DNA of 64,000 nt, taken from positions 7,585,001-7,649,000 of the forward strand of contig NZ_CP108067.1 in assembly GCF_036178145.1 (NCBI RefSeq), written 5' to 3'. A program made the position numbers and the translations under genes. Origin of the DNA: Streptomyces sp. NBC_00273 (GTDB lineage: Bacteria; Actinomycetota; Actinomycetes; Streptomycetales; Streptomycetaceae). The notes under the pieces were generated by a model, which saw only the letters and a program-made list of their open reading frames with translations, did not search any database and was not told the DNA's origin. Below are positions 1 through 11,471 of this stretch, in pieces (the stretch's first letter is position 1; every line of letters begins with the position of its first letter).

Positions 1-765
1 TCCGGTCTGGACACCGCCGCCGCGACCGACGTCAAGAAGGCCCTCGCCGCCGACCTCAAGGTCAGCGAGGCCGACATCAACGCCGACCTGGTCGGCCCCA
101 GCTGGGGCGAGCAGATCGCGAACAAGGCCTGGACCGGTCTCGGCGTCTTCATGGTCCTCGTGGTGATCTACCTGGCCATCGCCTTCGAGTGGCGGATGGC
201 GGTCGCGGCGCTGATCGCGCTGATCCACGACCTCACCATCACCGTCGGCGTGTACGCGCTCGTCGGCTTCGAGGTCACGCCGGGCACGGTCATCGGTCTG
301 CTGACGATCCTCGGCTACTCCCTCTACGACACCGTCGTCGTCTTCGACGGTCTCAAGGAGGGCTCGAAGGACATCACCAAGCAGACCCGCTGGACGTACA
401 GCGAGGTCGCCAACCGCAGCATCAACGGCACCCTGGTCCGCTCGATCAACACCACGGTCGTCGCGCTCCTCCCGGTCGCCGCGCTGCTGTTCATCGGCGG
501 CGGCTTCCTGGGCGCCGGCATGCTGAACGACATCTCGCTGTCGCTGTTCGTCGGCCTCGCGGCCGGTGCGTACTCCTCGATCTTCATCGCGACCCCGCTG
601 GTCGTGGACCTCAAGGAGCGCGAGCCGGCGATGAAGGCGCTCAAGAAGCGGGTGCTCGCCAAGCGGGCGGCCGCGGCTGCCAAGGGCGAGTCCCCGGACG
701 AGGGCTACGAGGCCGAGGACGAGCCGCAGGTCGTGGCGCAGGGTCGGCCGGGGCGGCGGCGTTGA
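1..765 (+). CDS. secF: Protein translocase subunit SecF (C-terminal part)
   Basis: Reading frame 1 is open from the first base to a TGA at 763-765, so the gene is cut at its 5' end; 254 residues are visible. The segment begins in the extracytoplasmic domain, followed by hydrophobic helices starting with VFMVLVVIYLAIAF, and holds the SecF-type stretch GLLTILGYSLYDTVVVFD. It ends in a charged cytoplasmic tail rich in Lys, Ala, Glu and Arg. SecF acts with SecD in the membrane to assist late steps of Sec-dependent export; secD would be expected just upstream. Its stop codon overlaps the TTG start of apt (TTGA), implying translational coupling. Confidence 0.95.
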   Translation, partial: SGLDTAAATDVKKALAADLKVSEADINADLVGPSWGEQIANKAWTGLGVFMVLVVIYLAIAFEWRMAVAALIALIHDLTITVGVYALVGFEVTPGTVIGLLTILGYSLYDTVVVFDGLKEGSKDITKQTRWTYSEVANRSINGTLVRSINTTVVALLPVAALLFIGGGFLGAGMLNDISLSLFVGLAAGAYSSIFIATPLVVDLKEREPAMKALKKRVLAKRAAAAAKGESPDEGYEAEDEPQVVAQGRPGRRR

Positions 766-1316
766 CCGCGCCGCTGTCCGAGGACGCCCGGGAGCTGCTC
801 CTCAGCCGGATCAAGGACGTGGCGGACTACCCGAAGCCGGGCGTGATGTTCAAGGACATCACCCCGCTGCTGGCGGACCCCGAGGCGTTCGCCGCCCTGA
901 CGGACGCGCTGGTGGAGCTGGCCGGGCGGTACGGCGCGACGAAGATCGTCGGCCTGGAGGCGCGCGGGTTCATCCTCGCGGCCCCGGTCGCCGTCCAGGC
1001 CGGCATCGGCTTCGTCCCGGTGCGCAAGGCCGGGAAGCTGCCGGGCGCGACGCTCGCGCAGTCGTACGAGCTGGAGTACGGCACGGCGGAGATCGAGGTC
1101 CACGCCGAGGACCTGTCGGCCGGTGACCGGGTCATGGTCATCGACGACGTGCTGGCCACCGGCGGTACCGCCGAGGCCTCGCTCTCGCTGATCCGGCGGG
1201 CCGGTGCGGAGGTCGCGGGCGTGGCGGTCCTGATGGAACTCTCGTTCCTCCCGGGACGGGCCAAGCTGGCGCCCACGCTGGGTGAGGCTCCGCTGGACGC
1301 GCTGATCGTGGTCTGA
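762..1316 (+). CDS. apt: Adenine phosphoribosyltransferase
   Basis: This 184-residue protein converts adenine and PRPP to AMP and pyrophosphate in purine salvage. The PRPP-binding motif VMVIDDVLATGGTAEA lies at about residues 124-139, and KPGVMFKDITPLL near the N-terminus is typical of Apt. I chose the TTG at 762, which overlaps the secF stop, because the family N-terminus begins only a few residues later; the longer open frame starting at 189 is a shadow of secF. Position between secF and rel matches the actinobacterial order and links adenine salvage with (p)ppGpp metabolism, which draws on the same nucleotide pools. Confidence 0.93.
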   Translation: MTAPLSEDARELLLSRIKDVADYPKPGVMFKDITPLLADPEAFAALTDALVELAGRYGATKIVGLEARGFILAAPVAVQAGIGFVPVRKAGKLPGATLAQSYELEYGTAEIEVHAEDLSAGDRVMVIDDVLATGGTAEASLSLIRRAGAEVAGVAVLMELSFLPGRAKLAPTLGEAPLDALIVV

Positions 1317-1633
1317 TCCCTTCGCTTGTCGAGCGGCGGGTATCCGGGACGTCCCGGGTGCCCGCCGCTTTCGTCTGCGGCGCCGCTGCGGGGGCGCCGC
1401 CCCCGGACCCCCGCGCCTCAAACGCCGGCGGGGCTGGAAGATTCGGCGCCGCCGGCGTTCGAGGCGCGGGGTCCGCGGCGGAGCCCCGGGGAGGGGCCGG
1501 GAGCGGACCGGCACAGGAAGGGGCTCGCGGAACGAGGGGGCCGAACCCTCGCTACCATGGGTTGTCCGGACCGGACACGGGCACCGGATCCTCCCCCAGA
1601 CTCCGTTCGGGGGGACCCCCGTGAGGAGCGCTC
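1317..1633. other. apt-rel intergenic region (317 bp)
   Basis: No convincing gene is seen here. The region holds an inverted pair of a GC-rich element (1378-1490). About 35 bases before the rel TTG start there is a short C5/G6 hairpin-like stretch (around 1591-1620), then the rel Shine-Dalgarno GAGGAG at about 1623. The rel promoter is expected here, but no clear -10/-35 pair was identified. Confidence 0.6.
1378..1490. repeat. Streptomyces intergenic GC-rich repeat, inverted pair
   Basis: The core CCGCGCCTCAAACGCCGGCG (1411-1430) recurs inverted at about 1449-1469 with one mismatch, so the pair can fold into a long hairpin. Related single or tandem copies occur at 10655-10715 and 53312-53459. 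This element type is common between Streptomyces genes; its function is not established. Between apt and rel it could end transcription or insulate the rel promoter (inference). Confidence 0.8.
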
Positions 1634-4063
<2,430 letters not shown>

Positions 4064-4090
4064 CAGGCGGCCGCACGCGGCCCCGGCACA

Positions 4091-4132
4091 CGGAAGGGCC
4101 CCGGTACGGAGATCCGTACCGGGGCCCTTCCG
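4091..4132. terminator. Bidirectional hairpin terminator after rel
   Basis: A perfect 20-bp inverted repeat, CGGAAGGGCCCCGGTACGGA (4091-4110) and its complement (4113-4132), sits with a 2-base loop between the convergent rel and DUF349 genes, so it can terminate both. No long T-run follows, as is usual in Streptomyces. Confidence 0.85.
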
Positions 4133-4149
4133 CGTACCCGTGCGGGGAA

Positions 4150-5379
4150 TCAGCCGCCGAACTCCTCCAGGCCCTTCAGCGCCTGGTCCAGCAGGGCCTG
4201 GCGGCCCTCCAGCTCGCGCGACAGCTTGTCGGCCTTGGCGTTGTTGCCCGCCGCGCGCGCCGCGTCGATCTGCTCACGCAGCTTGTCCACCGCCGCCTGG
4301 AGCTGACCCGTCAGACCGGCCGCACGCGCCCGCGCCTCCGGGTTCGTACGACGCCACTCGCCCTCCTCGGCCTCCTGGATCGCCCGCTCGACCGAGTGCA
4401 TGCGGCCCTCGACCTTCGGCCGGGCGTCCCGCGGCACGTGGCCGATGCCCTCCCAGCGCTCGTTGAGGGAGCGGAACGCGGCACGGGCCGCCTTCAGGTC
4501 CGTTACGGGGACGAGCTTCTCGGCCTCGTCGGCCAGCTCCTCCTTGAGCTTCAGGTTCTCGATCTGCTCGGCGTCGCGCTCCGCGAAGACCTCGCTGCGG
4601 GCCGCGAAGAACACGTCCTGCGCACCGCGGAACCGGTTCCACAGGTCGTCCTCGGACTCGCGCTGCGCCCGGCCCGCCGCCTTCCAGTCGGCCATCAGCT
4701 CGCGGTAGCGGGCCGCGGTCGGACCCCAGTCGGTCGACTTCGACAGCGACTCGGCCTCGGCGACCAGCTTCTCCTTGACCTTGCGGGCATCCTCGCGCTG
4801 CGCGTCCAGCGAGGCGAAGTGCGCCTTGCGGCGCTTGGAGAAGGCGGACCGCGCGTGCGAGAACCGGTGCCACAGCTCGTCGTCCGACTTGCGGTCCAGA
4901 CGCGGCAGCCCCTTCCAGATGTCCACCAGGGCGCGCAGCCGCTCGCCGGCACTGCGCCACTGGTCGCTCTGGGCCAGCTGCTCGGCCTCGACGACCAGCG
5001 CGTCCTTGGCCGCACGGGCCTCGTCCGTCTGCTTGGCCTTCGCTACCTTGCGCTCCTCGCGCCGGGACTCCACGGTCGTGACCAGCTTGTCCAGCCGCAC
5101 GCGCAGGGCGTCCAGGTCGCCCACGGCATGGTGCTCGTCCAGCTGCGTACGCAGGTGGTCGATCGCCGTCTGGGCGTCCTTGGCGGACAGATCAGTGGTC
5201 CGCACCCGCTTTTCGAGGAGGCCGATCTCGACCACCAGGCCCTCGTACTTGCGCTCGAAATAGGCCAGGGCCTCCTCAGGGGTGCCGGCCTGCCACGATC
5301 CGACGACCTGCTCGCCATCGGAAGTACGCACGTACACGGTGCCCGTCTCGTCGACTCGGCCCCACGGGTCGCTGCTCAC
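4150..5379 (-). CDS. DUF349 repeat protein
   Basis: The 409-residue protein is made of several DUF349 repeats, seen as recurring W.....R.....LW.RF..A...F units (DELWHRFSHARSAF, DDLWNRFRGAQDVF, NERWEGIGHVPRD). It is strongly helical and charged, with likely coiled coils and no signal peptide or membrane segment. The function of DUF349 proteins in actinobacteria is not established. The GTG start at 5379 begins MSSDPWGRVDETGTVYVR, a conserved N-terminus. It is transcribed towards rel and separated from the cyclophilin gene behind it by about 190 bp that include a small hairpin (5444-5462), so it probably has its own promoter. Confidence 0.85.
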   Translation of the reverse strand: MSSDPWGRVDETGTVYVRTSDGEQVVGSWQAGTPEEALAYFERKYEGLVVEIGLLEKRVRTTDLSAKDAQTAIDHLRTQLDEHHAVGDLDALRVRLDKLVTTVESRREERKVAKAKQTDEARAAKDALVVEAEQLAQSDQWRSAGERLRALVDIWKGLPRLDRKSDDELWHRFSHARSAFSKRRKAHFASLDAQREDARKVKEKLVAEAESLSKSTDWGPTAARYRELMADWKAAGRAQRESEDDLWNRFRGAQDVFFAARSEVFAERDAEQIENLKLKEELADEAEKLVPVTDLKAARAAFRSLNERWEGIGHVPRDARPKVEGRMHSVERAIQEAEEGEWRRTNPEARARAAGLTGQLQAAVDKLREQIDAARAAGNNAKADKLSRELEGRQALLDQALKGLEEFGG

Positions 5380-5570
5380 AGCGCCTCCTCCACCTGATGC
5401 CTTGCGAGGGGTTCACCCCCTGGGCATCGTCCACAGTTTCCTGGGGCGGGCAGCGCCCGCCCTGCACAACGCCAACATAGGCGACCGCCGGGCCGGCTGT
5501 CCGCATCACGCACGACGGAATATCGGCGTACGGGATGCGGGCCGGCCGGGCCCGGGGTCGGCGCACCAGG

Positions 5571-6362
5571 TCAGTTCTGCGTGACCGTGCCCTTCTCGAT
5601 CTTCACCTCGGTCTTGGGCGCGCCGTCCTGGCCGCCGTCGACCGTACCGGCCTTCGCGATCTCCTCCAGGACCTTCAGGCCGGCCGCGTCGATCTTGCCG
5701 AACGGCGTGTACGACGGCGCCAGCGGGCTGTCCTTGTAGACCAGGAAGAACTGGCTGCCGCCCGAGCCGGGCTGACCCGTGTTGGCCATCGCCACCGTGC
5801 CGGCCGGGTAGACGACCTGGCCCTGATCGTTGGCCTTGCCCAGCGAGTCCAGGTTCTCGTCCGGGATGTTGTAGCCCGGGCCGCCGCGGCCGGTGCCCTC
5901 GGGGTCGCCGCACTGGAGCACGAAGATCCCGCCGGCCGTCAACCGGTGGCACTTGGTGTTGTCGAAGTAGCCCTTGTCGGCGAGCGACTTGAACGAGTTC
6001 ACGGTCTGCGGGGTCTTGGCCGCGTCCATCGTGAAGTTGATGTCACCCGCGCTGGTCTTCAGCCCGAAGGTGTACTTCGCCTTCTGGTCGATCGCCATCT
6101 CCGGCGAGGGGGACTGCTTGGGCGCGGGCTCGCTCGCCGATGCCGAGGGGTTCGCGGACGGGTCCGCGGCCTGGTCCTTCTTGTCCTTGTCGAAGACACC
6201 GCCCACGATCAGGCCGACCAGCGTCGCGATCACCACGGCCACGGCCGCACCGATCACCGCCGCACGCTGGCGACCCTTCTTCCGGGCCTCGGCGCGGCGC
6301 TTCTGCTGGCGCTCGTACTTCTCCCTGGCGAGCTGTCGCCGCCGCTGATCGCTCGTGACCAC
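5571..6362 (-). CDS. Membrane-anchored cyclophilin-type peptidyl-prolyl isomerase
   Basis: The 263-residue protein has a short basic cytoplasmic N-terminus (KKRRAEARKKGRQR-like), one transmembrane helix at about residues 34-57 (AAVIGAAVAVVIATLVGLIV), a Ser/Ala/Pro-rich linker, then a cyclophilin domain outside the membrane. The domain carries NFTMDAAKTPQTVNSFKSLA, YFDNTKCHRL, GDPEGTGRGGPGYNIPDE and GSQFFLVYKDSPL. The fold catalyses cis-trans isomerisation of Xaa-Pro bonds and probably helps fold exported proteins. One canonical cyclophilin region reads CHRLTAGGIFVLQCGDP, with FVLQCGDP in place of the usual F-I-Q-GGDP, so activity may differ. The GTG start at 6362 lies about 150 bp from the divergent MBL gene, whose shared interval must hold both promoters. 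Confidence 0.88.
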   Translation of the reverse strand: MVTSDQRRRQLAREKYERQQKRRAEARKKGRQRAAVIGAAVAVVIATLVGLIVGGVFDKDKKDQAADPSANPSASASEPAPKQSPSPEMAIDQKAKYTFGLKTSAGDINFTMDAAKTPQTVNSFKSLADKGYFDNTKCHRLTAGGIFVLQCGDPEGTGRGGPGYNIPDENLDSLGKANDQGQVVYPAGTVAMANTGQPGSGGSQFFLVYKDSPLAPSYTPFGKIDAAGLKVLEEIAKAGTVDGGQDGAPKTEVKIEKGTVTQN

Positions 6363-6515
6363 CGGGTCGTCTCCTTGTACGTGTCTGATACTGCTGTCCG
6401 GGCTGGGCTAGGCCGTACCGTATATGGGTTCGCTGTGTAATGAGCGGCGCCGGTAGGCTCTGAGCAGCAGGATTCCTGTCTACAACCTCCCGCTGGACGA
6501 TGATTGAGGACGAAC

Positions 6516-7226
6516 GTGCTGATTGCCGGGTTCCCCGCAGGCGCTTGGGGCACCAACTGCTACGTGGTCGCCCCCGCCGCCGGTGAGGAGTGCGTCATCA
6601 TCGACCCGGGCCACCAGGCCGCCCAGGGCGTCGAGGAGACGCTGAAGAAGCATCGGCTCAAGCCCGTCGCGGTCGTGCTGACCCATGGCCACATCGATCA
6701 TGTGGCCTCGGTGGTCCCGGTGTGCGGAGCACACGACGTACCGGCCTGGATCCACCCCGAGGACCGCTACATGATGAGCGACCCGGAGAAGGCCCTCGGC
6801 CGCTCCATCGGGATGCCGCTCATGGGCGAGCTGACCGTGGGGGAGCCGGACGACGTCCGCGAACTGGCCGACGGCGCCACCCTGAAATTGGCCGGAATGG
6901 ACTTCTCCGTGGCGCACGCGCCGGGCCATACCAAGGGGTCGGTGACCTTCCGGATGCCCGAGCTGGCCGACGTCCCGCCGGTCTTCTTCTCGGGCGACCT
7001 GCTCTTCGCCGGCTCCATCGGACGCACCGACCTGCCCGGCGGCTCCCACGCCGAGATCCTCGAATCGCTGGGCCGCGTGTGCCTGCCGCTCGACGACTCG
7101 ACCGTGGTGCTGTCCGGCCACGGTCCCCAGACCACCATCGGCCGCGAGCGCGCGACCAACCCGTACCTTCGGGAAGTCGCCGCCGGGCTCGGAGACGGCA
7201 CCGCCGCTCCACGACGAGGAATGTGA
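6516..7226 (+). CDS. MBL-fold metallo-hydrolase (glyoxalase II-like)
   Basis: The protein (236 residues from this start) belongs to the metallo-beta-lactamase fold. It has the metal motif THGHIDH at about residues 53-59, a second His in [10 protein letters not shown], the Asp in [19 protein letters not shown] and a final His in [14 protein letters not shown]. These resemble glyoxalase II-type thioester hydrolases, but the substrate cannot be read from sequence. I prefer GTG 6516 to the upstream TTG 6504 because TGAGGA precedes it at good spacing. It is followed closely by hisS (10-base gap), a neighbourhood kept in many actinomycetes. Confidence 0.85.
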   Translation: MLIAGFPAGAWGTNCYVVAPAAGEECVIIDPGHQAAQGVEETLKKHRLKPVAVVLTHGHIDHVASVVPVCGAHDVPAWIHPEDRYMMSDPEKALGRSIGMPLMGELTVGEPDDVRELADGATLKLAGMDFSVAHAPGHTKGSVTFRMPELADVPPVFFSGDLLFAGSIGRTDLPGGSHAEILESLGRVCLPLDDSTVVLSGHGPQTTIGRERATNPYLREVAAGLGDGTAAPRRGM

Positions 7227-7236
7227 CGAAAGCTTC

Positions 7237-8496
7237 GTGGCTACTTTCCAGGCCCCCAAGGGCACGTACGACCTGATCCCGCCGGTGTCCGTGAAGTACC
7301 TGGCGGTGCGCGAGGCCCTCGCGGCGCCCCTGCGCAACTCCGGCTACGGCTACATCGAGACCCCCGGCTTCGAGGACGTGGGCCTCTTCGCCCGCGGCGT
7401 CGGCGAGTCCACCGACATCGTCTCCAAGGAGATGTACGCCTTCGAGACCAAGGGCGGTGACCAGCTCGCCCTGCGCCCCGAGGGCACGGCCTCCGTGCTG
7501 CGCGCGGCCCTGGAGGCCAGCCTGCACAAGAAGGGCAACCTGCCGGTCAAGCTCTGGTACTCGGGCTCCTACTACCGCTACGAGAAGCCGCAGGCGGGCC
7601 GCTACCGCCACTTCTCGCAGGTCGGCGCCGAGGCGATCGGCGCCGAGGACCCGGCCCTGGACGCCGAGCTGATCATCCTGGCCGACCAGGCGTACCGCTC
7701 GCTGGGCCTGCGCAACTTCCGGATCCTGCTGAACTCGCTGGGCGACAAGGAGTGCCGTCCGGTGTACCGGGAGGCGCTGCAGTCCTTCCTGGCCGGCCTC
7801 GACCTCGACGCGGAGACCGTGCGCCGGGCCGAGATCAACCCGCTGCGCGTCCTCGACGACAAGCGGGCCGAGGTGCAGAAGCAGCTCGTCGGCGCCCCGG
7901 TGCTGCGGGACTACCTCTGCGACGCGTGCAAGGCGTACCACGAGCAGGTCCGGGTCCTGGTGACGGCGGCCGGCGTCGCCTTCGAGGACGACGAGAAGCT
8001 GGTGCGCGGGCTGGACTACTACACCCGCACCACCTTCGAGTTCGTCCACGACGGCCTGGGTTCGCAGTCCGCGGTCGGCGGCGGCGGCCGCTACGACGGC
8101 CTGTCCGAGATGATCGGCGGACCGGCCCTCCCGTCGGTGGGCTGGGCCCTCGGCGTGGACCGCACGGTCCTGGCCCTGGAGGCCGAGGGCGTCGAACTCG
8201 ACGTCCCGGCGTCGACCTCGGTGTTCGCAGTGGCGCTGGGCGAGGCCAAGGCGACCGTGTTCGGCCTCGTGACGCAGCTGCGCAAGGCGGGCGTCGCGGC
8301 CGACATGTCCTACGGCGGCAAGGGCCTCAAGGGCGCCATGAAGGACGCGAACCGCAGCGGTGCCCGCTTCGCGGTCGTCGTGGGCGAGCGGGACCTCGCC
8401 GAGGGCGTCGTCCAGCTGAAGGACATGGAGTCCGGCGAGCAGACGGCCGTGCCCGTCGACGAGCTGGTCGACACGGTCCGGACCCGCCTCGCCTGA
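7237..8496 (+). CDS. hisS: Histidyl-tRNA synthetase
   Basis: This 419-residue class II aminoacyl-tRNA synthetase attaches histidine to tRNA-His. The N-terminus [13 protein letters not shown], the motif around [14 protein letters not shown], the motif 2 region [20 protein letters not shown], the histidine-binding [11 protein letters not shown] and the GGGGRYDGL loop are all visible. The C-terminal anticodon-binding domain runs from about residue 325. Length is normal for bacterial HisS. The GTG start at 7237 has a weak Shine-Dalgarno, and the gene follows the MBL gene by 10 bases, so it may depend on upstream translation. It ends 26 bases before a hairpin terminator. Confidence 0.96.
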   Translation: MATFQAPKGTYDLIPPVSVKYLAVREALAAPLRNSGYGYIETPGFEDVGLFARGVGESTDIVSKEMYAFETKGGDQLALRPEGTASVLRAALEASLHKKGNLPVKLWYSGSYYRYEKPQAGRYRHFSQVGAEAIGAEDPALDAELIILADQAYRSLGLRNFRILLNSLGDKECRPVYREALQSFLAGLDLDAETVRRAEINPLRVLDDKRAEVQKQLVGAPVLRDYLCDACKAYHEQVRVLVTAAGVAFEDDEKLVRGLDYYTRTTFEFVHDGLGSQSAVGGGGRYDGLSEMIGGPALPSVGWALGVDRTVLALEAEGVELDVPASTSVFAVALGEAKATVFGLVTQLRKAGVAADMSYGGKGLKGAMKDANRSGARFAVVVGERDLAEGVVQLKDMESGEQTAVPVDELVDTVRTRLA

Positions 8497-8521
8497 CGGC
8501 GGCGGCACGGGAGCACGTACG

Positions 8522-8555
8522 GGACGGGGCCGGGGATCTTTCCCCGGCCCCGTCC
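8522..8555 (+). terminator. Hairpin terminator after hisS
   Basis: A perfect 15-bp stem, GGACGGGGCCGGGGA (8522-8536) and its complement (8541-8555), with the loop TCTT, begins 26 bases after the hisS stop and ends the MBL-hisS unit. Confidence 0.85.
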
Positions 8556-8619
8556 GTTCACAGGCTCGTACGGCACAATGGCCCGTGCTTGATCACCTGG
8601 CAGATGTGGAGCGGGCGGT

Positions 8620-9237
8620 ATGACGACACGAAGCGCGGACGCGGACACCGCCCGGGGCAGGACCGTCGGGGGGAGCCGGGCCCTGGCCCTGCTGCTGGTG
8701 ATCACCGGAGCCGCGGGCCTGTTCGCCGCCTGGGTGATCACGATCGACAAGTTCAAGCTGCTGGAGGACCCGACCTTCAAGCCCGCCTGCAGCCTCAACC
8801 CGATCGTCTCCTGCGGCAACATCATGACGAGCGACCAGGCGTCGGCCTTCGGCTTCCCGAACCCGATGCTCGGACTCGTCGCCTACGGGATCGTGATCTG
8901 CGTCGGCATGAGCATGCTGGCCGGTGCCTCGTTCCGCCGCTGGTACTGGCTGACCTTCAACGCAGGCACCCTCTTCGGCGTCGTCTTCTGCGCCTGGCTC
9001 ATGTACCAGTCGCTCTACAACATCAACTCGCTCTGCCTGTGGTGCTGCCTGGCCTGGGTCGCCACGATCTTCATGTTCTGGTACGTCACCGCCCACAACG
9101 TCCGCGAGGGGCTGCTGCCCGCCCCGGGCTGGCTCAAGTCCTTCCTCGACGAGTTCACCTGGGTCCTGCCCGTCCTGCACGTCGGGATCATCGGGATGCT
9201 GATCCTGACCCGCTGGTGGGACTTCTGGACCTCCTGA
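8620..9237 (+). CDS. Vitamin K epoxide reductase (VKOR) family membrane protein
   Basis: The 205-residue integral membrane protein has about five hydrophobic helices and the VKOR cysteines. There is a periplasmic-side loop pair in CSLNPIVSCG and the active-site CxxC in SLCLWCCLAW near residue 136. Bacterial VKORs reoxidise DsbA-like thioredoxins using quinones, so this is the likely DsbB substitute for disulfide bond formation in exported proteins. No DsbA-type gene is adjacent. The ATG at 8620 follows GGGCGGT and gives a short hydrophilic N-terminus before the first helix. Confidence 0.9.
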   Translation: MTTRSADADTARGRTVGGSRALALLLVITGAAGLFAAWVITIDKFKLLEDPTFKPACSLNPIVSCGNIMTSDQASAFGFPNPMLGLVAYGIVICVGMSMLAGASFRRWYWLTFNAGTLFGVVFCAWLMYQSLYNINSLCLWCCLAWVATIFMFWYVTAHNVREGLLPAPGWLKSFLDEFTWVLPVLHVGIIGMLILTRWWDFWTS

Positions 9238-9295
9238 GCCCCTGGACCGACTGAGGGCGGGCGGCCCTGTCGGTGGGCTCGCATAGGCTTCCCGT

Positions 9296-10651
9296 GTGGA
9301 ACCAGACCTGTTCACCGCCGCTGCCGAAGACCGCCGGGAGAAGGACCCCGCGAGCTCCCCGCTCGCCGTCCGGATGCGCCCGCGCACCCTGGACGAGGTC
9401 GTCGGCCAGCAGCACCTGCTGAAGCCCGGATCACCGCTGCGGCGGCTGGTCGGGGAAGGGGCCGGCGGCCCGGCCGGTGCCTCGTCGGTGATCCTCTGGG
9501 GCCCGCCCGGCATCGGGAAGACGACGCTGGCGTACGTGGTCAGCCAGGCCACGCAGAAGCGGTTCGTGGAACTCTCCGCCATCACGGCGGGCGTCAAAGA
9601 GGTACGGGCCGTCATCGAGGGCGCCAAGCGCGCGGCCGGCGGCTACGGCAAGGAGACCGTCCTCTTCCTCGACGAGATCCACCGGTTCAGCAAGGCGCAG
9701 CAGGACTCGCTGCTCCCCGCCGTCGAGAACCGCTGGGTGACGCTGATCGCGGCCACCACCGAGAACCCGTACTTCTCGATCATCTCCCCGCTGCTGTCGC
9801 GCTCGCTGCTGTTGACGCTCGAACCGCTGACGGACGAGGACCTGAGCGCCCTGATGCGGCGCGCGCTCACCGAGGAGCGGGGCCTGGGCGGTTCCGTCAC
9901 CCTCCCGGTGGACGCGGAGGCGCACCTGCTGCGGATCGCGGGCGGCGACGCCCGGCGGGCGCTGACGGCGCTGGAGGCGGGCGCCGGGTCGGCCATCGCC
10001 AAAGGCGAGGACGAGATCACGCTCCAGACGCTGGAAGAGGCGGTCGACCGGGCGGCGGTCCGGTACGACAAGGACGGCGACCAGCACTACGACGTGGCCA
10101 GCGCGCTGATCAAGTCGATCCGCGGCTCGGACGTCGACGCCGCGCTGCACTACCTGGCCCGGATGATCGAGGCCGGGGAGGACCCCCGGTTCATCGCCCG
10201 CCGTCTGATGATCTCCGCGAGCGAGGACATCGGCCTGGCGGACCCGACGGCCCTGCCGATCGCGGTGGCCGCGGCCCAGGCGGTGGCGATGATCGGCTTC
10301 CCGGAGGCGGCCCTGACCCTCTCGCACGCCACGATCGCGCTGGCGCTGGCCCCCAAGTCGAACACCGCCACGACCGCGATCGGCGCGGCGCTGGCCGACG
10401 TACGGGCGGGCCTCGCGGGACCGGTCCCGACGCACCTGAGGGACGGGCACTACAAGGGCGCGGCGAAGCTGGGGCACGCGCAGGGGTACGTGTACCCGCA
10501 CGACGTGCCGGGCGCGATCGCGGCGCAGCAGTACGCGCCGGACGAGATCCAGGGCAAGCGGTACTACGAGCCGACGCGGTACGGCGCGGAGGCCCGCTAC
10601 GCGGACGTGGTCGAGAAGGTCCGCGAGCGGCTCCGGGGCGCCGGGTCCTGA
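9296..10651 (+). CDS. rarA: Replication-associated recombination AAA+ ATPase RarA/MgsA
   Basis: The 451-residue AAA+ protein is related to clamp loaders and acts at stalled replication forks. It begins with [17 protein letters not shown], the RarA signature region. Walker A is GPPGIGKTT at about residue 68, Walker B is LFLDEIHRF, sensor 1 lies in [18 protein letters not shown], and the C-terminal half carries the tetramerisation region with [20 protein letters not shown]. Length matches the family. Of two overlapping GTGs at 9294 and 9296, only 9296 is in frame. It stands alone, with 58 bases upstream and an intergenic repeat downstream. Confidence 0.93.
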   Translation: MEPDLFTAAAEDRREKDPASSPLAVRMRPRTLDEVVGQQHLLKPGSPLRRLVGEGAGGPAGASSVILWGPPGIGKTTLAYVVSQATQKRFVELSAITAGVKEVRAVIEGAKRAAGGYGKETVLFLDEIHRFSKAQQDSLLPAVENRWVTLIAATTENPYFSIISPLLSRSLLLTLEPLTDEDLSALMRRALTEERGLGGSVTLPVDAEAHLLRIAGGDARRALTALEAGAGSAIAKGEDEITLQTLEEAVDRAAVRYDKDGDQHYDVASALIKSIRGSDVDAALHYLARMIEAGEDPRFIARRLMISASEDIGLADPTALPIAVAAAQAVAMIGFPEAALTLSHATIALALAPKSNTATTAIGAALADVRAGLAGPVPTHLRDGHYKGAAKLGHAQGYVYPHDVPGAIAAQQYAPDEIQGKRYYEPTRYGAEARYADVVEKVRERLRGAGS

Positions 10652-10654
10652 CCT

Positions 10655-10715
10655 GCGGCGCGGCCCGGAGGCGCCGCCCCCGGACCCCCGCGCCCCGAAC
10701 GCCGGTGGGGCTGGA
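10655..10715. repeat. Streptomyces intergenic GC-rich repeat, single copy
   Basis: This is a variant of the element before rel, containing GGCGCCGCCCCCGGACCCCC and CCCGAACGCCGGTGGGGCTG. It starts immediately after the rarA stop and may serve as a terminator-like hairpin. No gene lies in it. Confidence 0.7.
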
Positions 10716-10760
10716 CAGCCGTGTCGGCCGGCCGGCCGAGCGGGGGCCTAGGCTCCCCGC

Positions 10761-11471
10761 ATGGGACGCCGTGCACCGCTCGTCGTCGCCGCGGTGGCTC
10801 TGCTGCTCAGCGGCTGTCATCACGGCGGCGTCGAGACGGCGCGGGCCAGCGCGGCGGCGCTGGTCGCCCGGGTGCCGCTCAGCGGGGCCGGGTTCCCGCC
10901 GGACGCGCGCACCGCGCGGGCGCAGCTGGCCCGGCTGAAGGTCGAGCGGGGCAGGAACTGGGAGACGTACGAGCGCGAGAACTTCGGCCGGTACTGGTCC
11001 GACGAGACCGACGCCGTCGGCGGGCGCAACGGCTGTGACACCCGCGACGACGTCCTGCGCCGGGACCTCCGGGAGCTCCGCGAGGGGGACCGGAACCCCT
11101 GCGTCGTGCTCTCCGGCGTGCTGCACGACCCGTACACCGGCAAGGTGCTGCCCTACGCCTACCGGCGGGCCTCGCAGATCCAGACCGACCACGTGGTCGC
11201 GCTCGGCGCCGCCTGGCGGGCCGGCGCGTACGCGTGGACCCCGCAGCGCCGGCTGGAGTACGCCAACGATCTCGACGTACTGCTCGCCGTGGACAAACGG
11301 ACCAACCAGGACAAGGGCAGCAAGACGGCCGACGAGTGGCGGCCGCCCCGGCGTGCGTACTGGTGCGAGTACGCGCGCCGCTACGCCGGCATCAAGGACG
11401 AGTACGGCCTGTCCGTGACGGCGCCCGAGAGGCTCGCCCTCCAGGACCTGCTGGCCACCTGCCCTCAGTAG
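10761..11471 (+). CDS. Secreted lipoprotein HNH (DUF1524-type) nuclease
   Basis: The 236-residue protein has a lipoprotein signal, MGRRAPLVVAAVALLLSGC, with lipobox LSGC ending at Cys19. The core contains CDTRDDVLRRDL, the His-containing IQTDHVVALGAAW at about residue 140 and NDLDVLLAVDKRTNQDKG, the pattern of the DUF1524/GmrSD-type HNH endonuclease domain seen in many secreted actinobacterial proteins. The DHV His and the following Asn are the expected metal/catalytic residues. It probably degrades nucleic acid outside the cell, by analogy. Its 3' end overlaps the convergent DUF2470 gene by 7 bases. Confidence 0.85.
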   Translation: MGRRAPLVVAAVALLLSGCHHGGVETARASAAALVARVPLSGAGFPPDARTARAQLARLKVERGRNWETYERENFGRYWSDETDAVGGRNGCDTRDDVLRRDLRELREGDRNPCVVLSGVLHDPYTGKVLPYAYRRASQIQTDHVVALGAAWRAGAYAWTPQRRLEYANDLDVLLAVDKRTNQDKGSKTADEWRPPRRAYWCEYARRYAGIKDEYGLSVTAPERLALQDLLATCPQ

